DNA of 15,111 nucleotides from an uncultured Acidimicrobiia bacterium (GCA_905480085.1 CAJQPD010000297.1:1-15111), one strand, 5' to 3'. Positions 1 to 7,129 are shown, numbered from the stretch's first letter. Notes: generated from the letters alone by a model not told the origin. Numbers and translations are program-made.

Positions 1-1412
1 GCTTCGATCTGGCCACCGCCTCCCGTCAGCAGTCTGGCCGCGTGATACGTGAACTGGCGGTTGGCCTGGATACGGGCCGCCATCCTGGCCAGGGTGGTCC
101 TGGTCAGCTCGAACTCCAGGAGGGGGCGACCAAAGACGGTCCTCGTCCGGCTGTAGGCAAGGGCCGTGTCGAAGCCGGCTTGCATGACACCCAGCGCCCT
201 GGCAGCCGTTTGGAGGCGGCCCGAGGCGAAAGCTCCCATCTGGAGGTAGAAGCCCCTTCCGAGACCGTCTTGTCCACCTATGAGTGCTTCAAACGGCACG
301 ATGAAATCGTCGAAGGTCAGCTCGAAACTGTGCAAGCCGCGATAGCCGATGGTGTCGATTGCTCGGCCCCGCAGCGTGCCGCCTCCTGCCTGTTCGATGG
401 TGAACTCATGTCCGGGAAACGGGGGCTTCTCGAGCACGAAAAGCGAGAGACCCTTTGCGCCAGCAGATAGATCGGGATCGGTCCTGGCCAGAATCATCAA
501 CAGTTCCGCCCGTCCGGCGAAGGTCGCCCACATCTTGGCCCCATTGAGGACAAACTGATCGCCGTGCCGCCGGGCCGACATTCGCAGTGAGGCGACGTCG
601 GAGCCGACGTCGGGCTCGGTGACCGACACTGCGACCATCTGCTCGCCTGCGGCAATACGGGGCAGCCAATTGTGTTGTTGCGCTTCGGTTCCGCCATCGA
701 GAAGGGCCGTGACCAGGATCTCAGGCCTCGTCAGTAGGGACCCGGCCATCAGCGACCCTCGCGAGAGTTCCTCGGTGGCGACCGCCATGGCGAGGAGGCC
801 AGGTCCGGCCGGATCCTGAAATCCGCCGAGGTCCGCCGGAATCGACATGCCGAACGCACCCATCGCTGCCATGCCTTCGATCAGCTTCTCCGGAACATCC
901 AGATTGTGGCGATGTATTTCTTCGGCTCCAGGCGCTACCTGTTCCCTGGCAAATCTGGCAAAAGTGTCGGCGACCAAAGCGACTTCATCGCTCAGATGTC
1001 TTGGGCCTGTATCGGTCGACTCGAACAATACGACGAGAGCCTCGATAGCGTCGGGATCGGATCCGGTCGCCAGTACCCGGTCACAGGGCCCGTCGCCCAG
1101 GTCATGCTCGATGCCCAGGGTGGTTCGCCGCCCATCGATCCGTGCTCTGGCCGATCGAATCAGATCGGCGACGGCGATTCGTCCGATCCACGATTCGGTC
1201 TCTCCGTAGCCCGAATATTCGACCATCACCTTCGCCATAGCGGTCTCGGCAGCGAGGAAGGCAAGGTGGTAGACGGATTCCTGATGCTGATCGAGCAGTT
1301 CGGTCGAGATCCGACCGTCTCGACGGGCAACTGCGGCAAGGTGGATGGTGGCCGAGTCGACCACGGACTGCATTCGGTCGACGGCCCGGCGGGCGTCTTC
1401 CTGCCAGCTCAT
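1..1412 (-). CDS. mcd: (2S)-methylsuccinyl-CoA dehydrogenase, partial (C-terminus beyond the left edge)
   Basis: This is a flavin-dependent acyl-CoA dehydrogenase; about 470 residues are visible, read on the minus strand. Residues 1-140 form an N-terminal extension absent from ordinary acyl-CoA dehydrogenases but typical of methylsuccinyl-CoA dehydrogenase, which oxidises methylsuccinyl-CoA to mesaconyl-C1-CoA in the ethylmalonyl-CoA pathway. The dehydrogenase core follows: AMGAFGMSIPADLGG (184-197), SVTEPDVGSDVAS (263-275), GYRGLHSFELTFDDF (356-370) and GFYLQMGAFASGRLQTAAR (387-405), all close to my memory of the Mcd family. The segment carrying the catalytic glutamate probably lies past the window edge. 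I chose the ATG at 1412. An in-frame GTG at 1484 would add 24 residues before an upstream TAG, and neither start has a clear ribosome-binding site. It is divergent from mct, which acts on its product. Another long acyl-CoA dehydrogenase specificity is possible but less likely. Confidence 0.85.
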   Translation of the reverse strand, partial: MSWQEDARRAVDRMQSVVDSATIHLAAVARRDGRISTELLDQHQESVYHLAFLAAETAMAKVMVEYSGYGETESWIGRIAVADLIRSARARIDGRRTTLGIEHDLGDGPCDRVLATGSDPDAIEALVVLFESTDTGPRHLSDEVALVADTFARFAREQVAPGAEEIHRHNLDVPEKLIEGMAAMGAFGMSIPADLGGFQDPAGPGLLAMAVATEELSRGSLMAGSLLTRPEILVTALLDGGTEAQQHNWLPRIAAGEQMVAVSVTEPDVGSDVASLRMSARRHGDQFVLNGAKMWATFAGRAELLMILARTDPDLSAGAKGLSLFVLEKPPFPGHEFTIEQAGGGTLRGRAIDTIGYRGLHSFELTFDDFIVPFEALIGGQDGLGRGFYLQMGAFASGRLQTAARALGVMQAGFDTALAYSRTRTVFGRPLLEFELTRTTLARMAARIQANRQFTYHAARLLTGGGGQIE

Positions 1413-1641
1413 TCGGTTGAGTCCATACGGGCCTGGTCCGTCACTCGACGAGCCAACCGTCCACGCAACGGCTTTGGCGAGCACGTCTGGCGCCTATGAC
1501 CCGTGTCGAACAGAGAGCTTCGAGTTGCCACGATGCCGGGTTCCTCTTTCCGCGTCGATGTTCTTTCTTTTTAGCACCTCCGGATCAGGCCGGTCGAGCT
1601 GTCCTCGGTACAATCCCCCGCAGCCGGGGAAAGGAGAGTCA
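1413..1641. promoter_or_regulatory. Divergent intergenic region between mcd and mct
   Basis: About 229 bp separate the two starts (157 bp if mcd begins at the GTG at 1484) and must hold both promoters. On the plus strand a TACAAT at 1609-1614 is a possible -10 element for mct, but no good -35 lies at normal spacing. AAGGAG at 1631-1636, five bases before the GTG at 1642, is a good ribosome-binding site and fixes the mct start. I see no convincing operator and no clear promoter on the minus strand. Confidence 0.4.
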
Positions 1642-2856
1642 GTGGATTCAGGTCTGTTGAGCGGTCTGCGAGTCGTCGAAGGGGCAGCCTTTGTGGCCGG
1701 GCCGCTGGGCGGAATGACCCTTGCCCAGTTGGGGGCCGACGTGATCCGGTTCGACCCGATCGGGGGAGGACTTGATTACCGGCGCTGGCCCGTTACTGAA
1801 AACGGTGAGAGTCTTTACTGGGCGGGGCTCAACAAAGGCAAGCGCTCGATTGCGCTGAATCTTCGCTCAGACGAAGGTCGGGAATTGGCCATTTCCCTCA
1901 TCACCGCACCAGGCCCGGACGCCGGAATCTTCTTGACCAATTACCCGGAGGGTGGATGGATTGACTACGACCGCCTCGTGGTACGACGTCCGGACCTCAT
2001 CATGTGCCACATCCTCGGCAACTCCGACGGGTCCACAGCAGTGGACTACACGGTCAACGCCGCAGTCGGATACCCGGCAATCACAGGGCCGGAGGAGTCC
2101 GATGGCGTCGTCAACTCCGTCCTTCCTGCCTGGGATCTCCTCACAGGCATGACGGCGGCCACCGGCATTTTGGCAGCGGACCGACACCGCCACCGCACAG
2201 GAGAAGGCCGCCTGCTCAAACTTCCCTTATTCGATGTTGCCCTGGCGACCCTTGGTCATCTCGGCCATATCGGTGAGGTCCAGGTCAACGACGACGATCG
2301 GGCCCGACATGGCAACTACCTCTTTGGCGCCTTCGGCCGTGATTTCGTGACTGCAGACGGCCGTCGGGTGATGGTGGTGGCGATAACCACCAGACAGTTC
2401 CGCGGCATAATCGAAGCGACCGGGCTCGAAGGTGAGATGGCGACAATCGAGAACGATCTGGGTTTCGCGCTCCGAAGCGATGGGGATCTCTTCACTGCAC
2501 GGGAGGCGATCGCAGGAATCCTCGAAGCTTGGATCGCCACACACAGTCTGGCCACCATCGCAGCAGTGTTCGACGCGAACCGGGTCCTGTGGGGGCCGTA
2601 TCAGACCGTACGGGAACTGCTGGAGGACGATCCACGGGCTAGCGCTGCCAACCCGATGCTCGAGGAGGTTGATCAGCCGGGGATCGGGCGGTATTTGATG
2701 CCCGGATCTCCACTCGATCTCGGGACGGACCGGCTTTCTCCACGACCGGCGCCCCTGCTCGGTCAACACACCGACGAGATATTGAGTGAAGTTCTCGACT
2801 TGAACGGAGCTGAGATCGGACGGCTCCACGCCAAAAAAGTGGTAGCGAGTGCCTAA
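1642..2856 (+). CDS. mct: 2-methylfumaryl-CoA isomerase (mesaconyl-CoA C1-C4 CoA transferase)
   Basis: This 404-residue class III (CaiB/BaiF) CoA-transferase closely matches my memory of Chloroflexus Mct in both sequence and length. Mct moves CoA within one molecule, turning mesaconyl-C1-CoA into mesaconyl-C4-CoA, a step of the 3-hydroxypropionate bicycle. Family-typical stretches are LRVVEGAAFVAGPLGGMTL (9-27), GADVIRFDPIGGGLDY (31-46), GLNKGKRSIAL (62-72), YTVNAAVGYPAITGP (136-150) and PGIGRYLMPGSPLDL near the C-terminus. Asp165 in LPAWDLLTG sits where class III CoA-transferases carry the catalytic aspartate that forms the acyl anhydride. The GTG at 1642 is chosen because AAGGAG lies just upstream and the protein then begins as the family does; the frame stays open upstream to 1345 without family similarity. 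The neighbour mcd makes its substrate. Confidence 0.93.
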   Translation: MDSGLLSGLRVVEGAAFVAGPLGGMTLAQLGADVIRFDPIGGGLDYRRWPVTENGESLYWAGLNKGKRSIALNLRSDEGRELAISLITAPGPDAGIFLTNYPEGGWIDYDRLVVRRPDLIMCHILGNSDGSTAVDYTVNAAVGYPAITGPEESDGVVNSVLPAWDLLTGMTAATGILAADRHRHRTGEGRLLKLPLFDVALATLGHLGHIGEVQVNDDDRARHGNYLFGAFGRDFVTADGRRVMVVAITTRQFRGIIEATGLEGEMATIENDLGFALRSDGDLFTAREAIAGILEAWIATHSLATIAAVFDANRVLWGPYQTVRELLEDDPRASAANPMLEEVDQPGIGRYLMPGSPLDLGTDRLSPRPAPLLGQHTDEILSEVLDLNGAEIGRLHAKKVVASA

Positions 2857-3267
2857 CCAACTCGATGACTGGAACGGCCACACCGGATTGCTGCAATGAC
2901 CCCAACAATAGGGGAGTGCGTTCCTGTGCCGAACCGCGACCTAGCGAGTTCCCACCGCTCGCCAAAGGCGTAGCCGAGGTTTCGAAGTGTCCGGGTCGAG
3001 GCAGCCGTGAGTGCTGCGAGCACTGCCGCTCAGCTCTGTCAATTGGCAGCGAGTCGCTGTTGCCTCCCGGAAGTGGCCTGGTCGCTGTGGGTTCCCGGTT
3101 TCTTTACATAAGTGGCCTGGTCGCTGTGAGCTCCGATTACTTTACATAAGTGGCCTGGTCGCTGTGAGCTCCCGGTTACTTTACATAAGTGGCCCTGGTC
3201 GCTGTGAGCTCCAATTACTTTACATAACGTGGATTATGGGCGTTTGATCCTACAGGAGGTTCTACCG
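2857..3267. other. Gene-poor region between mct and the small zinc-binding protein
   Basis: About 411 bp without a convincing gene. The main content is the tandem repeat array at 3071-3225. A perfect 6-bp inverted repeat with a 3-nt loop (AGTGCT-GCG-AGCACT, 3010-3024) could fold into a hairpin, but it has no T-run and lies about 150 bp past mct, so a terminator role is weak. The open frames through this stretch follow the repeats and look non-coding. Confidence 0.7.
3071..3225. repeat. Four direct tandem repeats of ~39 bp
   Basis: Units lie at 3071-3109, 3110-3147, 3148-3186 and 3187-3225 (39, 38, 39 and 39 bp) with no spacer. Each begins AAGTGGCCTGGTCGCTGTG; unit 4 has one extra C. Each ends CTTTACAT, preceded by TTA in units 2-4. 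A short stretch of a few bases in between differs from unit to unit (CCCGGTT in units 1 and 3, CCGA or CCAA in 2 and 4). Units 2-4 contain the palindrome GAGCTC; unit 1 has diverged to GGGTTC. AACGTGG at 3226-3232 looks like the start of a fifth, truncated unit. The function is not apparent: a protein-binding array, a recombination-site array or an expanded minisatellite are all possible. Confidence 0.95.
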
Positions 3268-3618
3268 TCAGGCACCCGAGGCCCGGATCTCGAGGTCACA
3301 AGCCACCGCCGCCTCGACGGAGGCCCTGAGGGAACGGACCGTCTTGAGCATCTGAGGCGCCGTTGCATCCACCGAATCCGTCAAAACATCTTCGTAGGCC
3401 GCCTCAAGCAGGTACAACTGATCCCGGTGTGCTTCAAGTGACGACCTGCTGATCAGCACATCGTCGGATTCCAGCCCTCGGGTGGCTGCGAGCCGGCGCG
3501 ATTCATACGCTCGCTGCCGATGGGACGGCCGACAATATCGTCTGGGGCGCCCCTGGCCCGCATTCTTGCCAACTGCCCCACCACACCAGGCGCATCTGTT
3601 CATGGATACTTTCGTCAC
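3268..3618 (-). CDS. Small actinobacterial CxxC...CxxxH putative zinc-binding protein
   Basis: This 116-residue protein has an N-terminal putative zinc site, Cys9-x2-Cys12 (CAWC) and Cys29-x3-His33 (YCRPSH), followed by a basic patch RQRAYESRR. The remaining ~75 residues are mostly helical in character and acidic in places. Small proteins with this GRPRRYC...RQRAYE.RR signature recur in actinobacteria, and to my knowledge their function is unknown; DNA binding is plausible from the zinc-plus-arginine pattern but not shown. The GTG at 3618 is preferred because TAATAT lies seven bases upstream, as for a leaderless transcript. An ATG at 3603, just before the zinc site, is the alternative. The gene stands alone between the tandem repeats and an empty stretch, which fits an accessory or transferred segment. 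Confidence 0.72.
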   Translation of the reverse strand: MTKVSMNRCAWCGGAVGKNAGQGRPRRYCRPSHRQRAYESRRLAATRGLESDDVLISRSSLEAHRDQLYLLEAAYEDVLTDSVDATAPQMLKTVRSLRASVEAAVACDLEIRASGA

Positions 3619-3631
3619 AGTGACGATATTA
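3619..3631 (-). promoter_or_regulatory. Putative leaderless promoter (-10) of the zinc-binding-protein gene
   Basis: On the minus strand TAATAT (3631 to 3626) is followed by seven bases and then the GTG at 3618. This is the spacing expected when transcription starts at the start codon itself, as is common in actinobacteria. No Shine-Dalgarno precedes the GTG and no clear -35 is visible. Confidence 0.45.
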
Positions 3632-3953
3632 GAGCGTTTGAGGTCCGAGCGGGCGGCATTCGGCGAACAGCAACGGTTCGATTTCCTGACGGACCCACCA
3701 GCGCAGCCTCAACCGCCGAACGTCGATCATGTTGGGGTGCACAGGCTGCGACCCAACGTTGTTCGTGCGCATCTGTTTCTGCCATGGAGAGATCCGTCGG
3801 ACTGAGTTCGTCGGAACCGCACAGCCTTACATGCCAACCTTCGGCGAGGATCTCGAACTGCTCAATCCCCTATTCACGTCGGAATTCGCGACCGCGACCC
3901 GGCGCAATAACCACTCAGCGTGGCCGGTCGTCGCAACCGGGCCGGCCAGATAC
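3632..3953. other. Intergenic stretch without a convincing gene; possible hairpin downstream of the ABC operon
   Basis: Together with 3619-3631 this is about 335 bp between two minus-strand genes. Short minus-strand frames of about 47 and 56 codons exist, but they overlap each other in different frames, lack ribosome-binding sites and match nothing I know. TGGCCGG at 3921-3927 and CCGGCCA at 3942-3948 form a 7-bp inverted repeat with a 14-nt loop just past the stop codon of the ABC ATPase. It could stop transcription or stabilise the 3' end of that operon, although no T-run follows. Otherwise I see nothing here. Confidence 0.5.
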
Positions 3954-4754
3954 TCAGCGCGCCTGGTCGACTGCCCCGGAAGTTGGCGCATGGCGGGTTG
4001 GAACGACGATGACACCGCCTTCAGGATCCTGGATGACTCGCACATTGGCACCGTAATGGCGGGCAATCGTCTCACTCGTGAGCACCTCTCCCGGGGTACC
4101 CTCGGCCAGGATGGCTCCCCCGTTCAGCAGGAGCAGGCGATCGGCGAACTGCCCGGCCAGCGTCAAATCATGCATGGTCGATACGACGGTCAAGTTCCGT
4201 TCCGAGCGAAGGTCGTCGATGATCTGCATTGTCTCCTGCTGCTTACCAAGATCAAGTGCGGAAGTCGGCTCATCAAGCAACAGAATCTGCGGTTCCTGGG
4301 CGATGGCTCTGGCGAGAACCACTCGCTGAGCTTCGCCGCCCGACAAGGTGGCCACGCCTCGTTTAGCCAGGTGACTGACGGCGAGAAGCTCGAGGGTCTT
4401 GCGCACCGTCGCCAGATCATGTTTCGACTCACTGCCGAGAATCGACAGGTACGGGGTCCGACCAAGAAGAACGTAATCAATCACCGTCATGCCAGCAGGC
4501 AGCGCCGGCGCTTGTGGGACATAGGCAATCTGCTGAGCACGGTGGCGGGCTGACAGGCCTTTGATCGAACGACCATCGATGGTGACGAGACCTGGCATGT
4601 CGGCCAGACCAGCCACGGAACGCAGCAGCGTGGACTTGCCGGCGCCGTTGGGCCCGATGATGACCACCCATTCGCCCGCCATGACCGTCAGTGATATCCC
4701 CTCGAACACCGCCAGGCCGTCATAGCTGGCAGATAGATCCTGGACTCGAATCAT
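3954..4754 (-). CDS. Cobalamin/corrinoid ABC transporter ATP-binding protein (BtuD-like)
   Basis: This is a complete 266-residue ABC ATPase of the iron-siderophore/cobalamin importer (FecE/BtuD) class. It shows Walker A GPNGAGKS (34-41), the Q-loop YVPQ (Gln81), signature LSGGE (137-141), Walker B ILLLDE (157-162) and the switch histidine His195 (STMHD). It powers uptake through the adjacent permease from the cytoplasmic face. The ATG at 4754 overlaps the permease stop codon (ATGA), so translation is probably coupled. The frame remains open far upstream inside the permease gene, but that stretch is only a shadow. The B12 assignment rests on the riboswitch ahead of the operon; on sequence alone, siderophore or haem import would be equally possible. 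Confidence 0.9.
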   Translation of the reverse strand: MIRVQDLSASYDGLAVFEGISLTVMAGEWVVIIGPNGAGKSTLLRSVAGLADMPGLVTIDGRSIKGLSARHRAQQIAYVPQAPALPAGMTVIDYVLLGRTPYLSILGSESKHDLATVRKTLELLAVSHLAKRGVATLSGGEAQRVVLARAIAQEPQILLLDEPTSALDLGKQQETMQIIDDLRSERNLTVVSTMHDLTLAGQFADRLLLLNGGAILAEGTPGEVLTSETIARHYGANVRVIQDPEGGVIVVPTRHAPTSGAVDQAR

Positions 4755-5785
4755 CGGGCCACTCCCGGTCGGGTCCTCAGGATGAGGGCAAAAAATGGTG
4801 CACCAAGGAACGCCGTTATGACCCCGATGGGTAGCTCGGCGGGAGGAATGGCAATTCTGGCGAACAGGTCGGCGGCTACCAGGAACGCCCCGCCACCGAA
4901 GAATGACAGCGGAATGAGCAAGCGATAGCTGGCACCAAACAGCAAACGTAGGAGATGTGGAATCACGATTCCGACAAATCCGATCAGGCCGCTCACCGCG
5001 ACCACCGCAGCCGTCCCGAGAGTCGCCGCCGCCACGATGATCAAGCGAATCCGGGTGACTGGCATCCCAAGGGCAGTCGCCTCCTCGTCCCCCAAAGCCA
5101 ACACGTCGAGCATCCTGCGCAGCGCAAACAAAATGGCTGACGCCACGAAAACATACGGAAGGACGGACCGGACTTCTGACCATCCCGCGGTCGAAAGGCG
5201 CCCCAGAATCCACGAGTACACCTCCCGAAGCGTTTCAGAGTTGCGCTGTTGGACGTAGGTCTGGGCGGCAGTCAGAAACGCCGCCACCGCCACCCCGGAC
5301 AGAATGAGTGAGGTGACCGTATTGCCGCGTGATCCGGCCGCCCCAACCGCATAGGTGAGGCTGGCTGCCACGACCGCTCCCACAAATGCCGCCACCGGGA
5401 GAAGTGCCGAGCCTCCTCCACCAATCGCGATGGCGAGCGTGGCACCTAATCCGGCACCGGCGGCCACGCCCAGCAGATACGGATCGGCCAACGGGTTGCG
5501 AAAAACCCCTTGATAAGCAGCCCCGGCGGTGGCCAGCATTCCGCCGACCAGGACACCGAGCAGGACGCGCGGAAGTCGGATGTCCCAAATGATCGCCTGG
5601 TGGGCCTGGGATACCGTCCCGGCCGCTCCCGCACCGGGAATATGGCTGGTTATCGTTGCCCAAATGTCACCAATCCCGATCGCCACGGGCCCGATTGACA
5701 AGCCGCCAAGGACCGTTCCGACCAGCACCACGGCGGCGATGATCCACCATCGAAGCAACACGCGAGAATGTTCGACATTGATCAT
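4751..5785 (-). CDS. Cobalamin/corrinoid ABC transporter permease (BtuC/FecCD family)
   Basis: This 344-residue, very hydrophobic protein should cross the membrane about ten times, as BtuC does. Family hallmarks are RLPRVLLGVLVGGMLATAG (70-88), FRNPLADP (95-102), GLIGFVGIVIPHLLRLLFG (266-284) and ELPIGVITAFLGAPFF (317-332). It forms the channel that passes the corrinoid from the binding lipoprotein to the cytoplasm. Its ATG at 5785 overlaps the TGA of the binding-protein gene by one base (TGATG), and its own stop overlaps the ATPase start, so the three subunits look translationally coupled in the order binding protein, permease, ATPase. The open frame runs upstream to 5923, but the overlap with the binding-protein gene and the start of the hydrophobic region support 5785. 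Confidence 0.92.
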   Translation of the reverse strand: MINVEHSRVLLRWWIIAAVVLVGTVLGGLSIGPVAIGIGDIWATITSHIPGAGAAGTVSQAHQAIIWDIRLPRVLLGVLVGGMLATAGAAYQGVFRNPLADPYLLGVAAGAGLGATLAIAIGGGGSALLPVAAFVGAVVAASLTYAVGAAGSRGNTVTSLILSGVAVAAFLTAAQTYVQQRNSETLREVYSWILGRLSTAGWSEVRSVLPYVFVASAILFALRRMLDVLALGDEEATALGMPVTRIRLIIVAAATLGTAAVVAVSGLIGFVGIVIPHLLRLLFGASYRLLIPLSFFGGGAFLVAADLFARIAIPPAELPIGVITAFLGAPFFALILRTRPGVAR

Positions 5786-6795
5786 CAGTCGCTGCTCACC
5801 ACCAGCGTAAGAGCATCTGCGGCAGCACGAAGCAATTCGACGACTCGCGGCCCCCAACGGGAAGCGACGTCGTCGTTCAACTCCACGATCCAACCGTTCT
5901 GAACAGCCGACATGGTTTCCCAACCGGCCCTGCCTGCGACGGATTCGGCGCTCACCCCACAGCAGAGGGTATCGGCCAGGAAGATGAGATCGGGATCGGC
6001 ATCCACGAGGTACTCAGCAGACAATTGCGGGTATCCGTAGGCGGATCCGTCCGCATCTGCAGGATCCGCTACGTTCCGGAGGCCGAGTAGGGCATACATT
6101 TGACCGATAAAGGTCTGCGAAGTGACGCTGTAGAGGGTGTCGTCCAGTTCGTGGTAGTAGGTCGGCGCCACATCGAAGGTCGGGACTCCAGCGATAATCC
6201 CTGCGATGTCCGCCTGCATCTGCTCGATAAGTGCGGCCGCCCCCGCGGTGTTTCCGGTCGCAGCGCCAACTTGCTCGATCTGGGAGTAGACGTCGTCAAG
6301 GTTTGCAGGAGCGACGTGGGTGATCACCGGGATGCCGGCGGCGTTCAAACCGGCAACGAAATCACCGGTGTCACCGCTGATCACGACCAAATCAGGATTC
6401 ATCCCGATGATCGCCTCGATATTCGGGGACCACGCCGAAAGGTCTGGATCGAGCGGGGCGGATTCTGGAAAGTTACTCAGTGAATCGACCGCCAGAACCT
6501 GCTCCCCTGCCCCGACGGCAAAGAGGATCTCGGTCGACGCCGGTGACAGCGAAACTATGGCCATGGGTTTGGTTCGGATCGTGACCTCTCCCAGGCTGTC
6601 AATAAAACTGACCGGAAACCCGGAATCGTTGGTCAGTGCGGATGCCACGGTAGTCGTGGTCGTTGCCGACTCGAGCAGGGTCGTGACGGTCGTATCTGCG
6701 ACGGTATCGGCCGTGGCGGGAGTTGTCTCGGTGCCGACACCACAGGCGGTCGCGAATATCGCCACTGCGAGACTAACGATGATGGGCCGTTTCAT
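5785..6795 (-). CDS. Cobalamin/corrinoid-binding lipoprotein (BtuF-like)
   Basis: This 336-residue substrate-binding lipoprotein starts with a lipoprotein signal peptide: a basic start (MKRP), a hydrophobic stretch and the lipobox ATAC, with Cys18 as the lipidated residue. A Thr-rich linker (about 22-55) should tether the domain to the outer face of the membrane. The class III periplasmic-binding fold follows, with IVSLSPASTEILFAVGAG (80-97) and NPDLVVIS (133-140). The Cys-Cys pair at 278-279 (DTLCCGVS) is notable and may be typical of actinobacterial B12-binding relatives. The ATG at 6795 is fixed by a strong AGGAGG five to six bases upstream; the open frame runs to 6930, but that part is riboswitch leader. 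It is the first gene of a three-gene importer operon controlled by the cobalamin riboswitch. Confidence 0.92.
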   Translation of the reverse strand: MKRPIIVSLAVAIFATACGVGTETTPATADTVADTTVTTLLESATTTTTVASALTNDSGFPVSFIDSLGEVTIRTKPMAIVSLSPASTEILFAVGAGEQVLAVDSLSNFPESAPLDPDLSAWSPNIEAIIGMNPDLVVISGDTGDFVAGLNAAGIPVITHVAPANLDDVYSQIEQVGAATGNTAGAAALIEQMQADIAGIIAGVPTFDVAPTYYHELDDTLYSVTSQTFIGQMYALLGLRNVADPADADGSAYGYPQLSAEYLVDADPDLIFLADTLCCGVSAESVAGRAGWETMSAVQNGWIVELNDDVASRWGPRVVELLRAAADALTLVVSSD

Positions 6796-6848
6796 GGCGT
6801 ACCTCCTCATAGGAGGAGACCGGAAACGTGACTGGCGACCCCTCCTCC
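6796..6848 (-). promoter_or_regulatory. Riboswitch expression platform: Shine-Dalgarno sequestering hairpin
   Basis: On the minus strand the ribosome-binding AGGAGG (6807 to 6802) can pair perfectly with CCTCCT (6816 to 6811) across a 3-nt loop, hiding it from the ribosome. Upstream, GGAGGAG (6848 to 6842) can pair instead over 7 bp with that CCTCCT-containing strand (6818 to 6812). These two exclusive pairings look like a translational on/off switch coupled to the aptamer just upstream. Which state B12 favours is inferred from the known repressing behaviour of such switches. Confidence 0.6.
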
Positions 6849-6859
6849 GGAGGTACGAC

Positions 6860-6985
6860 CATCCGACCGTTGGGAAGGCGACCTGGCTCAACCTTGCGGT
6901 TTCACAGTTGCGGGACAGCGCCGGATTCAAACCGGACTTCGCTACTCAACGATCGCTCCTGTTCATGAACCGGAGCGCGCAGTTT
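6860..6985 (-). ncRNA. Cobalamin riboswitch (aptamer)
   Basis: The leader of the importer operon carries the conserved core CTGTCCCGCAACTGTGA (6918 to 6902, minus strand). It is preceded by a CCGG/CCGG hairpin (6936-6921), and GAGCCAGGTCGCC (6889 to 6877) matches the B12 box. These are diagnostic of the cobalamin aptamer; a GGTTC-like 5' element lies near 6970. Exact ends are uncertain. It binds adenosylcobalamin or a related corrinoid and lowers expression of the downstream genes, which makes them a B12 or corrinoid importer. The promoter must lie between here and 7129; TTGTCA (7008 to 7003) is a weak -35 candidate. Confidence 0.93.
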
Positions 6986-7057
6986 TACGATAGCGCGTCC
7001 ATTGACAAGCAACGCCGTCTTCGTGATCGGATCCCGTGACTTCACTACGTTCACCCG

Positions 7058-7069
7058 CAACTGCAGTTG
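7058..7069. other. Perfect 12-bp palindrome between aidB and the riboswitch leader
   Basis: CAACTGCAGTTG reads the same on both strands. It lies about 60 bp past the aidB-type stop codon and about 75 bp before the riboswitch. It may be an operator for the importer promoter or a stem in the 3' end of the upstream transcript. No T-run follows on either strand, so an intrinsic terminator is not supported. Confidence 0.4.
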
Positions 7070-7129
7070 TGTTCCGACTGTGATCAGCTATCGAGTTGCG
7101 GTGACGACCAAGACCATGTGAACCGCCAA

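Noticed and set aside
906..1499. Plus-strand open frame opposite mcd
   Set aside because: It is antisense to a well-supported acyl-CoA dehydrogenase coding sequence and shows no recognisable domain.
3071..3225. Repeats as a CRISPR array
   Set aside because: Units abut with only a few variable bases between conserved head and tail; there are no unique spacers and no cas genes nearby.
3632..3830. Small minus-strand frames of about 47 and 56 codons
   Set aside because: They overlap in different frames, have no ribosome-binding site or recognisable motif, and length alone does not support them in GC-rich DNA.
4755..5213. Long N-terminal extension of the ABC ATPase
   Set aside because: The extra residues are an antisense-like shadow inside the permease gene; the ATPase fold begins at the ATG at 4754, which overlaps the permease stop.
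3954..6795. Iron-siderophore or haem importer
   Set aside because: Subunit sequences alone would allow it, but the cobalamin riboswitch directly upstream makes corrinoid the better substrate.
7002..7007. Perfect TTGACA on the plus strand as a -35 element
   Set aside because: No matching -10 at normal spacing and no plus-strand gene downstream; all nearby genes run on the minus strand.
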